Source of the DNA: Fibrella forsythiae | GTDB lineage: Bacteria > Bacteroidota > Bacteroidia > Cytophagales > Spirosomataceae | DNA: 64,000 nucleotides | Direction of reading: 5' to 3' | NCBI RefSeq assembly: GCF_017353175.1 | Contig: NZ_JAFMYW010000002.1 | Coordinates: forward strand, 1,054,001-1,118,000 | Shown here: one piece after another, positions 8,483 to 16,200 of the stretch | Position numbering within the stretch: position 1 is the stretch's first letter | How the letters are laid out: the number at the start of each line of letters is the position of its first letter | Position numbers and translations under genes: made by a program | The notes under the pieces: generated by a model | What the model was told of the DNA's origin: nothing | Databases searched by the model: none | The model's input: the letters and a program-made list of their open reading frames with translations, nothing else

Positions 8483-9304
8483 ATGGGCTTTTCATTGTCA
8501 CTAACCTACTGCTTCCTGTCGGCGAGCCTGTTGCTGATGGGTCACCGGCTACCAGCTCAGCCAGTTGCCAAACAATCTGAATTTGCGGTTACCGAGTACG
8601 AGCATCACGATAAATATTTTGAGCAAATCACTTACGTTGGCAAACGGAAAGATCACTTTATCGTGAATACGTACCTGAAAGACAGTACGTTGTACCGAAT
8701 TGACAACTACCGGTACATTGATCAGGGCAACTTGATTGGGGTGCTGGCCGTACGGCACGGCCCGTCGAAAATTCTGTACGATGACGGCCGGCTATACTTA
8801 ACCTGCGATTACAACATGAATGTGCTCAACGGCGCATTCATTGTTTACTACAACGACGGTTCAATAAAAAGGCGGGAGTTGTATAAAAACGGAACGCTGA
8901 AAAAAAGCGTGTGCTACGACCCCGATGGTGCCGAACAGGTCTGCGAGCCCTTTTATCAGCAGATTAAATTCATGGGCAATGAAAAAGAACTGACCGAGTA
9001 CCTGATAAAAAGCCTGGTGCCTGTGCTTGATGGAACGTCACTCCGGTTGTTTCCTGTAAAATTGGTAGTGAACGATATTGGGCAAATCATTGAGGTGGTG
9101 AGTGAAGTGGGTCGTGATAATGCTAAAGTCGCAGCCAGTATAAAACGGATCGTGCAGGAAATGCCCCGCTGGCGAGAGAACGAATCGAACTGGAAACCCG
9201 CGACTATGGATGGTAGCCCCGTTTCAGGCGTGTGGGTAATGCAGGTATACCGCGACCGGAATTTTTTGCAGGTAAGTCTGCCGCATAGCGCCCGTTCCAA
9301 TTAA
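8483..9304 (+). CDS. secreted MORN-repeat/TonB-C-like protein, copy 1
   Basis: The product has 273 residues from MGFSLSLTYC; the 12 residues before it are left out because a signal peptide starts cleanly at this Met. After the signal peptide there is a short N-terminal domain (EYEHHDKYFEQITYVGK). Next come MORN/YwqK-type repeats around residues 95-140 (NGAFIVYYNDGSIKRRELYKNG). The C-terminal domain (about 180-265) contains VVNDIGQIIEVV and EMPRWRENESNWKPATMDG, which resembles the TonB C-terminal motif (mPxWxPG..nGxpV). No transmembrane anchor or Pro-rich linker is present, so it is not a classic TonB. It is the first of three tandem copies. Confidence 0.8.
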   Translation: MGFSLSLTYCFLSASLLLMGHRLPAQPVAKQSEFAVTEYEHHDKYFEQITYVGKRKDHFIVNTYLKDSTLYRIDNYRYIDQGNLIGVLAVRHGPSKILYDDGRLYLTCDYNMNVLNGAFIVYYNDGSIKRRELYKNGTLKKSVCYDPDGAEQVCEPFYQQIKFMGNEKELTEYLIKSLVPVLDGTSLRLFPVKLVVNDIGQIIEVVSEVGRDNAKVAASIKRIVQEMPRWRENESNWKPATMDGSPVSGVWVMQVYRDRNFLQVSLPHSARSN

Positions 9305-9329
9305 GCGAAGGCTACTTTCTGGAAATAAA

Positions 9330-10136
9330 ATGACATTATTTATACGCATCTCTGCTTACCTGCACCTGTTTTTTTTTGCTTGCTTTTACACAATTGTCAA
9401 CGCTCAGACTGATCGTACCGTTTCTGATTTATCGGTGATCGAGTATCAAAGCCATGACGATTATTACGAACGAATAATTTATGTAGGTAAGAAGAAAGAT
9501 CGGTTTATTGTTGAGACTTATCTGGCAGATAGTACACTCTATCGGATCGATAATTACAGGTTCATTGATCAGGGGGTTAATTTTGGTTTTCTGGCCGTCA
9601 GACATGGCCCTGCTAAGATTTTATATAACAATGGTAAACTGTATGTGACCTGTGATTATAATATGAACAAACTGAGTGGTCCATTTATCGTCTATTATCC
9701 CGACGGGGCCATAAAAAGAAGGGAGTTATACCGAAATGAAACCGTAAAAAAAAGCGTGTGTTACGATACGGATGGCGGGGAGTTTATGTGTGAGCCCTTC
9801 TATCAAAGGATTTATTTTAAGGGGAATCCACGAGAACTAAAGGCTTATTTAGATAAAAAATTACAGCCAATTTTAGATAGTAACCTATCGTTTATCGTAA
9901 CGTTTGAGCTGATTATTAACGAGATAGGTCAGGTTGTTGACGTGAAAATGGGTGCCGGGCGAAGCAGCACTGCCGTGGCGGCCGCTATCAGGAAGATGGT
10001 GCAGGAGATGCCTCGCTGGCATGAAAATGAATTGAATTGGAAGCCTGCCAATATGGATGGTGTAGCTGTTCCTGGCAAATGGCTCGTGCAGGCTAACTGG
10101 GAACGGAGTGCCTGGCGCGTTAGCTTTCCATTCTGA
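9330..10136 (+). CDS. secreted MORN-repeat/TonB-C-like protein, copy 2
   Basis: The product has 268 residues with a signal peptide ending near VNAQ. It has the same order of parts as the gene before it: EYQSHDDYYERIIYVGKKKDRF, then MORN-like repeats (SGPFIVYYPDGAIKRRELYRN), then a TonB-C-like tail with EMPRWHENELNWKPANMDG. The gap of 25 bp to copy 1 suggests one transcript. Residues around the MORN repeats and the paired cysteines (SVCYDTDGGEFMCEPF) are kept, so the fold should be the same. The periplasmic function is unknown. Its codons look somewhat more AT-rich than those of copy 1. Confidence 0.8.
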   Translation: MTLFIRISAYLHLFFFACFYTIVNAQTDRTVSDLSVIEYQSHDDYYERIIYVGKKKDRFIVETYLADSTLYRIDNYRFIDQGVNFGFLAVRHGPAKILYNNGKLYVTCDYNMNKLSGPFIVYYPDGAIKRRELYRNETVKKSVCYDTDGGEFMCEPFYQRIYFKGNPRELKAYLDKKLQPILDSNLSFIVTFELIINEIGQVVDVKMGAGRSSTAVAAAIRKMVQEMPRWHENELNWKPANMDGVAVPGKWLVQANWERSAWRVSFPF

Positions 10137-10219
10137 TTCTGGCCGGTGTAGATTTAGTACTGAAACCAGACGTCAACGGCTTGTCGATAAGGTAACGGAT
10201 AGTTCGTCAGATATAGGTA

Positions 10220-11047
10220 ATGAAACTGTATCATCACAAAACATCGATCGTTTTTACATGGCTGTTTCTCATCATAGGTTTACCGGTGATGGCGCAGCGC
10301 GGGTTACCGACGAACCCATTTATTTCTGACGATTATCAAAGTCATGCCGGATATTATGAGCGTATTGTTTATCTGGAAAAGAAGAAAAATAAGTTTATTG
10401 TTGAGACCTACCTGGCTGATAGTACGTTATATAGTATAACTTCATTTACGTACGACAAACCGAAATTTATTTGGCAGGAACAGATAGATGGTCAGGGGCC
10501 TGTTAGAAACGGACTGACTAAAATTATGTATCCTGGTGGAGGACTCTATTTGTCCTGTATGTATAAACTGGATTACCTGAATGGTGCGTTTCTGGTATTT
10601 TATCCGAACGGCACCATAAAACGAAGAGAATTATACCAGAAAGGCAACCTGAAAAAGAGCACCTGCTATGATGCGGCCGGCGGAGAGATAAATTGCGAAG
10701 CGTTTTTTCAGCTGCCTGAGTTCGCTGGTGACCCAGCCAGGCTAACGCGCTATTTCGAGGAAAACCTGCTGCCTATAATCAACAAACATGTGTTGCTGGG
10801 CGAGATCAGGGTGATCATAAACGAAATTGGGCAGGTTACCGGGGTGGAATTGTATACCGCCCGGCAAGACTTGGCAGTATCGGCTGCTATTCAGACCGTG
10901 ATACAGGAGATGCCTCGCTGGCGGGAGAACGAGTCGAACTGGAAACCGGCCCGGATGGATGGGGTTCCAGTACCGGGTAGCTGGATTATACGCGCCTACC
11001 GGGACGGTCGTTTTTTACGCCTAAGCTTTCCCGGATCAAGAACGTAG
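10220..11047 (+). CDS. secreted MORN-repeat/TonB-C-like protein, copy 3
   Basis: The product has 275 residues with a signal peptide ending near VMAQ. It repeats the layout of the two upstream copies: DDYQSHAGYYERIVYLEKKKNKF, a MORN-like part (NGAFLVFYPNGTIKRRELYQKG), a cysteine pair (STCYDAAGGEINCEAF) and the TonB-C-like tail (EMPRWRENESNWKPARMDG). It carries an insertion of about 6 residues before the MORN repeats (YDKPKFIWQEQIDGQGP). This makes it the most diverged copy. The 83-bp gap before it could hold its own promoter. Confidence 0.8.
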   Translation: MKLYHHKTSIVFTWLFLIIGLPVMAQRGLPTNPFISDDYQSHAGYYERIVYLEKKKNKFIVETYLADSTLYSITSFTYDKPKFIWQEQIDGQGPVRNGLTKIMYPGGGLYLSCMYKLDYLNGAFLVFYPNGTIKRRELYQKGNLKKSTCYDAAGGEINCEAFFQLPEFAGDPARLTRYFEENLLPIINKHVLLGEIRVIINEIGQVTGVELYTARQDLAVSAAIQTVIQEMPRWRENESNWKPARMDGVPVPGSWIIRAYRDGRFLRLSFPGSRT

Positions 11048-11082
11048 GCCAGATCACACTATCTCGAACGTCCCAAACCGTG

Positions 11083-11325
11083 ATGAACGTCGTATTTAAA
11101 GTGGATAAATTCGACGATGTCGATGCCCATAATCCAGCTAATCAACTGACACTGTTTAAACTCGATGTGCCCGATTCGCCCCATTGGCAAACGCTCCGAC
11201 TGGTCAAGACAGTTGGTATGACCGGTACCAAAGTGAGTCCGTATGAATTAGTGCCTACTGTAACAACCGACTATTTTCAATACGTTTTTGTCATAAAAAA
11301 TTTGCCTTGCGTTGGGGCAAAATAG
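11083..11325 (+). CDS. small hypothetical protein
   Basis: The product has 80 residues, starting at the ATG at 11083 (a GTG lies one codon earlier). I recognise no family. The composition is protein-like, with alternating hydrophobic positions suggesting beta-strands (for example DYFQYVFVIKNL), and no signal peptide or membrane segment. Support for a real gene: it lies 35 bp after copy 3 of the MORN genes, and its TAG stop is directly followed by the hairpin at 11326. It may equally be a chance open frame. Confidence 0.4.
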   Translation: MNVVFKVDKFDDVDAHNPANQLTLFKLDVPDSPHWQTLRLVKTVGMTGTKVSPYELVPTVTTDYFQYVFVIKNLPCVGAK

Positions 11326-11356
11326 AACGTACCTGGGCCTGTATGCCAGGTACGTT
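11326..11356. terminator. hairpin made of two inverted AACGTACCT motifs
   Basis: AACGTACCTGG (11326-11336) and CCAGGTACGTT (11346-11356) pair perfectly around a 9-base loop. It starts right after the small ORF's stop and lies 13 bp from the stop of the convergent RidA gene. Its design is the same as the hairpin at 2065-2094. Confidence 0.65.
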
Positions 11357-11369
11357 TCCGGAATCGTAT

Positions 11370-11837
11370 CTACACGTTCAGTTCAAACATCGCTTCAATT
11401 TCCACGGAGATATTGTTGGGCAGCGATCCCATGCCAACGGCACTTCGCACGCCGATCCCGTTTTCTTCGCCCCAAACGGTCGCAAATAGTTCGCTACAGC
11501 CATTGATGACTTTAGGGTGTTGCTCGAAGTCGTCAACGGCGTTTACCATCCCCAGAATCTTGATTACCCGTTTAACCCGGTTCAGGCTACCGAGTGTTGC
11601 TATCAGCGTTGATAAAATGGCGAGGCCTGTCTGGTGCGCAGCAGCAACGCCATATTCAATGTCTACTTCAGCACCAACACGGCCAGTCATCAGGCTGCTG
11701 TCGGCGCAGTAAGGGCCGTGGCCGGATACGTAGATGAAATGCCCAACAATCAGGCTCGGTTTATAAACCCCTTTGGGCGTAGGCGCTGGCGGAAGTTCGA
11801 AAGCCAGCGCGGCAAAGTTTTCGTCTGGTGTCAGCAT
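11370..11837 (-). CDS. RidA/YjgF-family protein
   Basis: The product has 155 residues. RidA proteins are trimeric enzymes that hydrolyse reactive enamines/imines formed by PLP enzymes. The conserved C-terminal pattern GVRSAVGMGSLPNNISVEIEAMFEL carries the substrate-binding arginine. GRVGAEVDIEYGVAAAHQT and GCSELFATVWGEENG place it in the YjgF_like_1 branch, whose members are longer than E. coli RidA (about 128 residues). Whether this branch has true imine deaminase activity is less certain. It is cytoplasmic and runs convergent to the small ORF. The transsulfuration enzyme at 14739 is a possible source of such intermediates, but the two genes are not linked. Confidence 0.85.
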   Translation of the reverse strand: MLTPDENFAALAFELPPAPTPKGVYKPSLIVGHFIYVSGHGPYCADSSLMTGRVGAEVDIEYGVAAAHQTGLAILSTLIATLGSLNRVKRVIKILGMVNAVDDFEQHPKVINGCSELFATVWGEENGIGVRSAVGMGSLPNNISVEIEAMFELNV

Positions 11838-11897
11838 ACAGGTCGGGAGTCATAGTGCTAAACAATGGGTTGCACAATGGCATGTCCCAACGTATGA

Positions 11898-12965
11898 TCA
11901 ATGCTTTGCTTCGAGGTAGTGACGCTTCAGGAGGTCGTCGCCGAAGTCGTTGCCTTTTTCGCGGAGGATGGCGTGGATGTGGTTGCCATCGTTTTGAAAA
12001 CCAACGTTATCGTACTCGATCAGGAAGTCGGGGCCGTTGATGATGTAATAGTGTGGCTTGTTGTTTTCAAGGCTACCTACCCAGGCGAAATACACCTTGT
12101 CGAGGCCCGATTTCATGATCTTGCCAAACAGCTGATGTGCCTTCTGGTGTTCGAAATTGTGGGTATATTCCTGAATCAGCATGGTCAGGATGTCTTTCTG
12201 ATCGGCCGTAAACTGGCTGGCCGGAATACCGTAATAGCTTGTAATACGCTGACTTCCCTGCGGCGAGGTGATAATGTCTTTGGGTACGTCCTGCTTCAGC
12301 ATCGCCACCGTTCTCTGCGCATCGGTCAGGGCATTGATCAGCAGAAAACCGTAATCTTCTTCCTTGCTCAACACCCGTAAACCCGCATATTTTCCTGACT
12401 TGACCTCTGACGGATCTGTGCCGATGAAATAAGGCGACATGGAGATGGTTTGTCCGTCGGAGGTAAGGCTGATGGCCATGTGATGCCCGCCGAAATTAAG
12501 TCCCCAGGCCTCGCCCGTTTGCGGCTTTCCCCAAATAGATATGAAATAATTACCATGCGCCCACTTCATGTTCTGCATCATAGTGAGCATGCGCTGATCA
12601 ATCTGTCCGCTATCGAAAGCCTGCTGGTAGAGGGTATTCAGAATATCGTCTAGTTGCATCAGACTTGTTGTTTTCAGATACCCCTGCGAACTCAGCATAG
12701 CCGATAAAACCCGATGAAAGGCCAGCCTGCTCTGGTCAGACAACGTACCGTAGGCGATACCCGGCCGCGGAACAAGCCCTACAGGCAGATTGGTCCACTT
12801 GTAGCGTAATGAATCGGTGAACGCATAGTGCGTCTTTTGCCGCTCTTCGGCCGACAACGTACCCAGAAACCGGCTTGCCGACTCCATAATGACTTTTGCT
12901 GACTGGGCGAAGCCAGTGAACGATAGGAGCGAGCAGAGCAGGAGCAGGGATAGGGTACGTTTCAT
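11898..12965 (-). CDS. secreted DUF3500 protein
   Basis: The product has 355 residues with a signal peptide ending near TGFAQS. The body matches the DUF3500 pattern: an N-terminal helical part (ASRFLGTLSAEERQKTHYAF), a middle part with WGLNFGGHHMAIS, and a C-terminal YFAWVGSLENNKPHYYIINGPDFLIEYDN followed by NHIHAILREKGNDFG. The conserved His, Glu and Asp residues in these blocks suggest a metal or active site, but no activity is established that I know of. The AACGTACC motif occurs twice in its N-terminal half (near 12744 and 12855), and its start codon is next to GGTACGTTT. Confidence 0.85.
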   Translation of the reverse strand: MKRTLSLLLLCSLLSFTGFAQSAKVIMESASRFLGTLSAEERQKTHYAFTDSLRYKWTNLPVGLVPRPGIAYGTLSDQSRLAFHRVLSAMLSSQGYLKTTSLMQLDDILNTLYQQAFDSGQIDQRMLTMMQNMKWAHGNYFISIWGKPQTGEAWGLNFGGHHMAISLTSDGQTISMSPYFIGTDPSEVKSGKYAGLRVLSKEEDYGFLLINALTDAQRTVAMLKQDVPKDIITSPQGSQRITSYYGIPASQFTADQKDILTMLIQEYTHNFEHQKAHQLFGKIMKSGLDKVYFAWVGSLENNKPHYYIINGPDFLIEYDNVGFQNDGNHIHAILREKGNDFGDDLLKRHYLEAKH

Positions 12966-13059
12966 GCGTTTTCCGGATTAGTAACTAGCGTTGTAGTAAG
13001 GAGGTCGGCTGGGTAAGTTACTCACACCGCTCAGGGCCGATAAAGGCACGTTATCTTTA

Positions 13060-13081
13060 CGAATCAATCTGGATTGATTCG
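13060..13081 (+). promoter_or_regulatory. perfect 10-bp dyad just before the O-methyltransferase
   Basis: CGAATCAATC (13060-13069) and GATTGATTCG (13072-13081) form a perfect inverted repeat with a 2-base spacer, ending 8 bp before the ATG at 13090. It could be an operator for a dimeric repressor or a 5'-UTR hairpin near the ribosome site. Confidence 0.5.
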
Positions 13082-13089
13082 CAACCGTT

Positions 13090-14142
13090 ATGTTTATTTC
13101 CTCTCAACCCGACCCGGCACCCATCACCCGTCAGCTTCGGGCCATGTTTGGTTCACGGCTTTTACTGGCCGCCATTCATCATCTGAACGTATTCGAGACG
13201 CTCGGCAACGGCCCATTGTCGCTGGCTGAACTCAGTGATAGGCTATGCCTGGCCGAACGCCCGGCAATGGTTCTCTTTCCGGCGCTCTGTGCCATGGAAC
13301 TGCTTGATTACGACCAGCAGGGAAGGCTGCAAATAACCGACCTGGGCCACTACGTAACGCAAAGCCAGACGCCGAACCTGACGGGCTACACCGGCCTGGA
13401 GAAAGACGATCCAGGGGCGGTTGAGATGGCTCAATTTCTTCGAAATGATGGCCCGTTGGCCTCTCCACAGGGCATTTCGTTCGTGAAAGAAGGTGACGGA
13501 CCATCGCCGATGGATGATACGGAACTGGCCCGAAAATTCACGCTGGGGCTGGCTGGCCGTGCGCAACTGCTTTCACCCATTGTGGCGGCCAACCTCCCGA
13601 AGCGTACCGGCCATTTGCTCGATGTGGCCGGGGGCTCAGGCTTCTACACCTACGAGTGGCTGTTGGCTAACCCGACCTCAACGGCAACCCTGTTCGACCG
13701 TCAGGCTGTGTTGGCGGTAGCTGCTGAGTTGCTCGACCAATTTGCGGCCAGTGGACGGCCAGGCGTTGCCAGTGTTCGGTCACGCGTAACGTTTCAACCC
13801 GGCGATATGCTGACCGATGACCTTCCCCAAACGGATCTGCTGCTGGCCGCCAGCCTGTTTCACGACTGGCCAACGTCAACCTGTCGGCAACTGGCCCATC
13901 GGTTTGCGGCTACCCTTCGCCCTGGTGGTGAAATCTGGGTGCATGATACGTTTCTGAACGACACGCTCGATGGTCCATTGGCGGCTACCGATTATTCAGC
14001 CCAACTGTTCTGGGTAACAAAAGGGCGTTGTTACAGCCGGGCCGAGTACCAGAGCTGGTTCGCCGAAGCCGGACTCACGCCTTTACCCGACGCCATTCCC
14101 ACCAAACTGGATTACGGATTGATCGGAGCGCGTAACGGGTAG
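13090..14142 (+). CDS. SAM-dependent O-methyltransferase (family 2 type)
   Basis: The product has 350 residues. Residues 10-90 form a winged-helix dimerisation domain (RQLRAMFGSRLLLAAIHHLNVFETL...), as in plant-type and antibiotic-pathway O-methyltransferases. The catalytic domain has the SAM-binding motif LLDVAGGSGFYTYEWL (about 177-192), the later motif FQPGDMLTDDLPQTDLLLAASLFHDWP, and GGEIWVHDTF. The histidine in SLFHDWP corresponds to the region of the catalytic base. The substrate is unknown. No biosynthetic cluster is nearby. The strong dyad at 13060 suggests specific control. Confidence 0.85.
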   Translation: MFISSQPDPAPITRQLRAMFGSRLLLAAIHHLNVFETLGNGPLSLAELSDRLCLAERPAMVLFPALCAMELLDYDQQGRLQITDLGHYVTQSQTPNLTGYTGLEKDDPGAVEMAQFLRNDGPLASPQGISFVKEGDGPSPMDDTELARKFTLGLAGRAQLLSPIVAANLPKRTGHLLDVAGGSGFYTYEWLLANPTSTATLFDRQAVLAVAAELLDQFAASGRPGVASVRSRVTFQPGDMLTDDLPQTDLLLAASLFHDWPTSTCRQLAHRFAATLRPGGEIWVHDTFLNDTLDGPLAATDYSAQLFWVTKGRCYSRAEYQSWFAEAGLTPLPDAIPTKLDYGLIGARNG

Positions 14143-14219
14143 GCTAGGCTGCCGGTGGAGCCAGTAGGTAAGCCGAAAGGCTGTTAAAACCGTAGGTAAG
14201 TCAATTGGGTTACTACCCT

Positions 14220-14660
14220 ATGAACAACAAATTCGTTACCCTGGCCAAACGACTGCTGAGCCAGGCATCGCACGCAGTTCAAATGTGTGCGCTTGCGCTG
14301 ATGGCCTGCCTGTTTGCCCTGATGATGGCCTGCACCACTGACCGCACCAGCCTGGCAGACGGACAGAAACTTCGGCTGAACGTGGGCGACATCCAGGAAG
14401 TAACCATAAATACCCGCGCCGACACGACCTGGCAACTCGCCGCCACATCTGATAATCAGGAAGTGGTTGACGTATCGCGCAAACAGACAATGACGTCAAC
14501 CGGCAGCGGTTCGGCGTCTGTTCAAGCGAGACGAGCCGTTTTTCTGATCAAAGGTGTTACAGCCGGTACAGCCCGGGTGGTGTTTACGGAAAAGCAAGCT
14601 GGCGCAAACGGTGATGGGCAACTAAAGAAAACCTACGTCGTAACCGTTACCAGTAAGTGA
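14220..14660 (+). CDS. lipoprotein with Ig-like/chagasin-like fold (uncertain)
   Basis: The product has 146 residues from MNNKFVTLAK; an upstream in-frame start at 14205 would add only five residues. A hydrophobic stretch ends in the lipobox LMMAC, so it should be anchored by lipid. The mature part begins with a Ser/Thr-rich segment. It then shows beta-strand patterns: KLRLNVGDIQEVTINT, WQLAATSDNQEVVDVS and VFLIKGVTAGTARVVFTEK. This layout resembles Ig-like and chagasin-type (I42) domains, but the key I42 motif is not clear. I therefore call it only a lipoprotein. It converges with the transsulfuration gene through a remarkable 41-bp hairpin. Confidence 0.7.
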   Translation: MNNKFVTLAKRLLSQASHAVQMCALALMACLFALMMACTTDRTSLADGQKLRLNVGDIQEVTINTRADTTWQLAATSDNQEVVDVSRKQTMTSTGSGSASVQARRAVFLIKGVTAGTARVVFTEKQAGANGDGQLKKTYVVTVTSK

Positions 14661-14664
14661 TGCG

Positions 14665-14752
14665 GGGCGCTTGATTAAAAGCAGAGAGTCTGGATTCTGG
14701 GGTTGAACTTGCAACCCCAGAATCCAGACTCTCTGCTTTTAATCAAGCGCCC
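14665..14752. repeat. 41-bp perfect inverted repeat between convergent genes
   Basis: The left arm 14665-14705 and the right arm 14712-14752 are perfect reverse complements around a 6-base loop (14706-14711). The right arm contains the last codons and stop (14739-14741) of the convergent transsulfuration gene. The left arm begins 4 bp after the lipoprotein's stop and is an inverted copy of that gene end. It should terminate transcription from both sides, but it is far longer than a usual terminator. Confidence 0.85.
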
Positions 14753-15857
14753 GCTTCAGGTCAAAGATCAGATCGTCGGCATGTTCCAGGCCGATCGACA
14801 TACGGAGTAGGTTGGGTGGTGTTTGGCTGGTAGGGCCCTCAACGCTGGCCCGGTGCTCGATCAGGCTTTCAACACCGCCAAGACTAGTGGCGCGGGTAAA
14901 CACCTGCACTTTAGCCGCCGTCCGAATGGCTTCGTCGGCACCACCACGTACCTGAACAGACAGCATGGCACCGAAACCGGTCATCTGTTTTTTAGCCAGT
15001 TCATGGCCGGGGTCAGTAGGCAGGCCGGGGTAATGAACGGCCTCTACGTTGGGGTGCGTAGCCAGGAATTCGGCTACTTTTCCCGCTGTTTCACTCTGCA
15101 ACCGAATCCGGGCTGCCAGGGTTTTAATGCCCCGCAATACTAGCCAGCACTCGAATGGCGACGGTACGGCACCACCAACCGACTGGAGCCGACGAATACG
15201 CTGATACAGGGTGCCATCTTCTTTGAAGACCAAGGCACCACCCAGCACATCGGAGTGCCCGCCAAAATATTTGGTCGTGGCGTGCATCACTACATCACAA
15301 CCCAGATCGAGCGGCCGTTGCAGAATAGGGGTGGCCCAGGTATTATCGCACACACAGATGGCACCGCCCGCGTGGGCAATGTCGGCCAGTGCGCGAATAT
15401 CAACAATTTTCAGCAGCGGATTCGAGGGCGTTTCGAGCCAGATCACCCGTGTATTGTCGTGCATGGCGGCACGTACCTGATCCAGATCGGTCATGTCGAC
15501 GCGGGTGTAGGTAAGGCCCCAGGGGTGCATCAGTTCTTCAAGCAGGGCGGGCGTTCCGTAATAGGCATCGGTAGGCACCAGTACATGATCGCCGGGAGCC
15601 AGCGCCAGAAACAGGTTCATGGTAGCCGCCTGACCCGAGGCGTAGGTCGTGGAGGCAAAACCCCCTTCCAGGGCGGTCAGGCTGCGTTCAAGGGCATCGC
15701 GGTTCGGGTTGGCGTTGCGAGCATACAGATAGCCGTGCTTGAATGTACCATCGGCATCGCGTTCGTAGGTTGTCGACAGGTAAATGGGCGGTGCCAGTGC
15801 ACCAGCATTACGGTCGTAATAATGCGTTGAGAGTAACGCAATCGTTTCGGGCTTCAT
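14739..15857 (-). CDS. cystathionine gamma-synthase/beta-lyase family PLP enzyme
   Basis: This 372-residue enzyme is of the Cys/Met metabolism PLP family (MetB/MetC/CGL). It has PIYLSTTYERD near the N-terminus, then YARNANPNRDALE and TYASGQAATMN. VCDNTWATPILQRPLDLGCDVVMHATTKYFGGHSDVLGG contains the PLP-binding lysine (about residue 201). The C-terminus holds RATSLGGVESLIEHRAS and RMSIGLEHADDLI. Such enzymes act in transsulfuration, methionine synthesis or cysteine/cystathionine cleavage. The exact reaction cannot be told from sequence alone. The final codons lie within the right arm of the 41-bp inverted repeat. Confidence 0.9.
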   Translation of the reverse strand: MKPETIALLSTHYYDRNAGALAPPIYLSTTYERDADGTFKHGYLYARNANPNRDALERSLTALEGGFASTTYASGQAATMNLFLALAPGDHVLVPTDAYYGTPALLEELMHPWGLTYTRVDMTDLDQVRAAMHDNTRVIWLETPSNPLLKIVDIRALADIAHAGGAICVCDNTWATPILQRPLDLGCDVVMHATTKYFGGHSDVLGGALVFKEDGTLYQRIRRLQSVGGAVPSPFECWLVLRGIKTLAARIRLQSETAGKVAEFLATHPNVEAVHYPGLPTDPGHELAKKQMTGFGAMLSVQVRGGADEAIRTAAKVQVFTRATSLGGVESLIEHRASVEGPTSQTPPNLLRMSIGLEHADDLIFDLKRALD

Positions 15858-16009
15858 GATTGCAAACTAATAGAAAAAGCGCATTTGCGGCTGCTTATCC
15901 GACGAGTAGTTAGCTACCAGATATACAGAATAGGTTCCGTTTACTCAGTATACCCGTTCTGGCAGAAAAGAATAGTCGTAGTATCCGGTTGTAAAGACAG
16001 ATAAACAAA

Positions 16010-16135
16010 GTGGCTAAACAAGTGGAAAGAGTCGTTTCGTCGGTGTGGGTTTGGGGTATCGCGGGCCTGCTTTCGCTGCTGGCACTGGCGGTATGGCTAC
16101 TCTGGCTTTTGTGGCGAACCAACAGAAAACTGTAG
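16010..16135 (+). CDS. 41-residue single-span membrane protein
   Basis: A short frame begins at a GTG at 16010 (VAKQVERVVSSVWVWG) and ends at TAG 16133-16135. No ATG is available between the upstream in-frame stop (15992) and this point. Residues 12-35 form one long Trp/Leu-rich hydrophobic helix (GLLSLLALAVWLLWLLW), and the tail RTNRKL is positive, as for an inner-membrane micropeptide. It lies divergent to the transsulfuration gene and just before a terminator that faces the other way. Support is by composition only; expression is unknown. Confidence 0.5.
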   Translation: MAKQVERVVSSVWVWGIAGLLSLLALAVWLLWLLWRTNRKL

Positions 16136-16139
16136 GCCC

Positions 16140-16168
16140 AAAAAAAGCCCCGACATTGGCCGGGGCTT
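16140..16168 (-). terminator. Rho-independent terminator after YceI gene
   Basis: On the minus strand this reads AAGCCCCG (stem), an 8-base loop, CGGGGCTT, and then a run of seven T. It lies about 30 bp after the YceI stop and is a classical intrinsic terminator. Confidence 0.9.
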
Positions 16169-16200
16169 GGTTTCAGCAACCATGTAAGGGTAAACCGAAA

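Noticed and set aside
15910-16179. 89-codon frame on the minus strand near the transsulfuration gene
   Set aside because: It crosses a clear terminator and is opposite the 41-residue membrane frame, which has a much better membrane-protein pattern.
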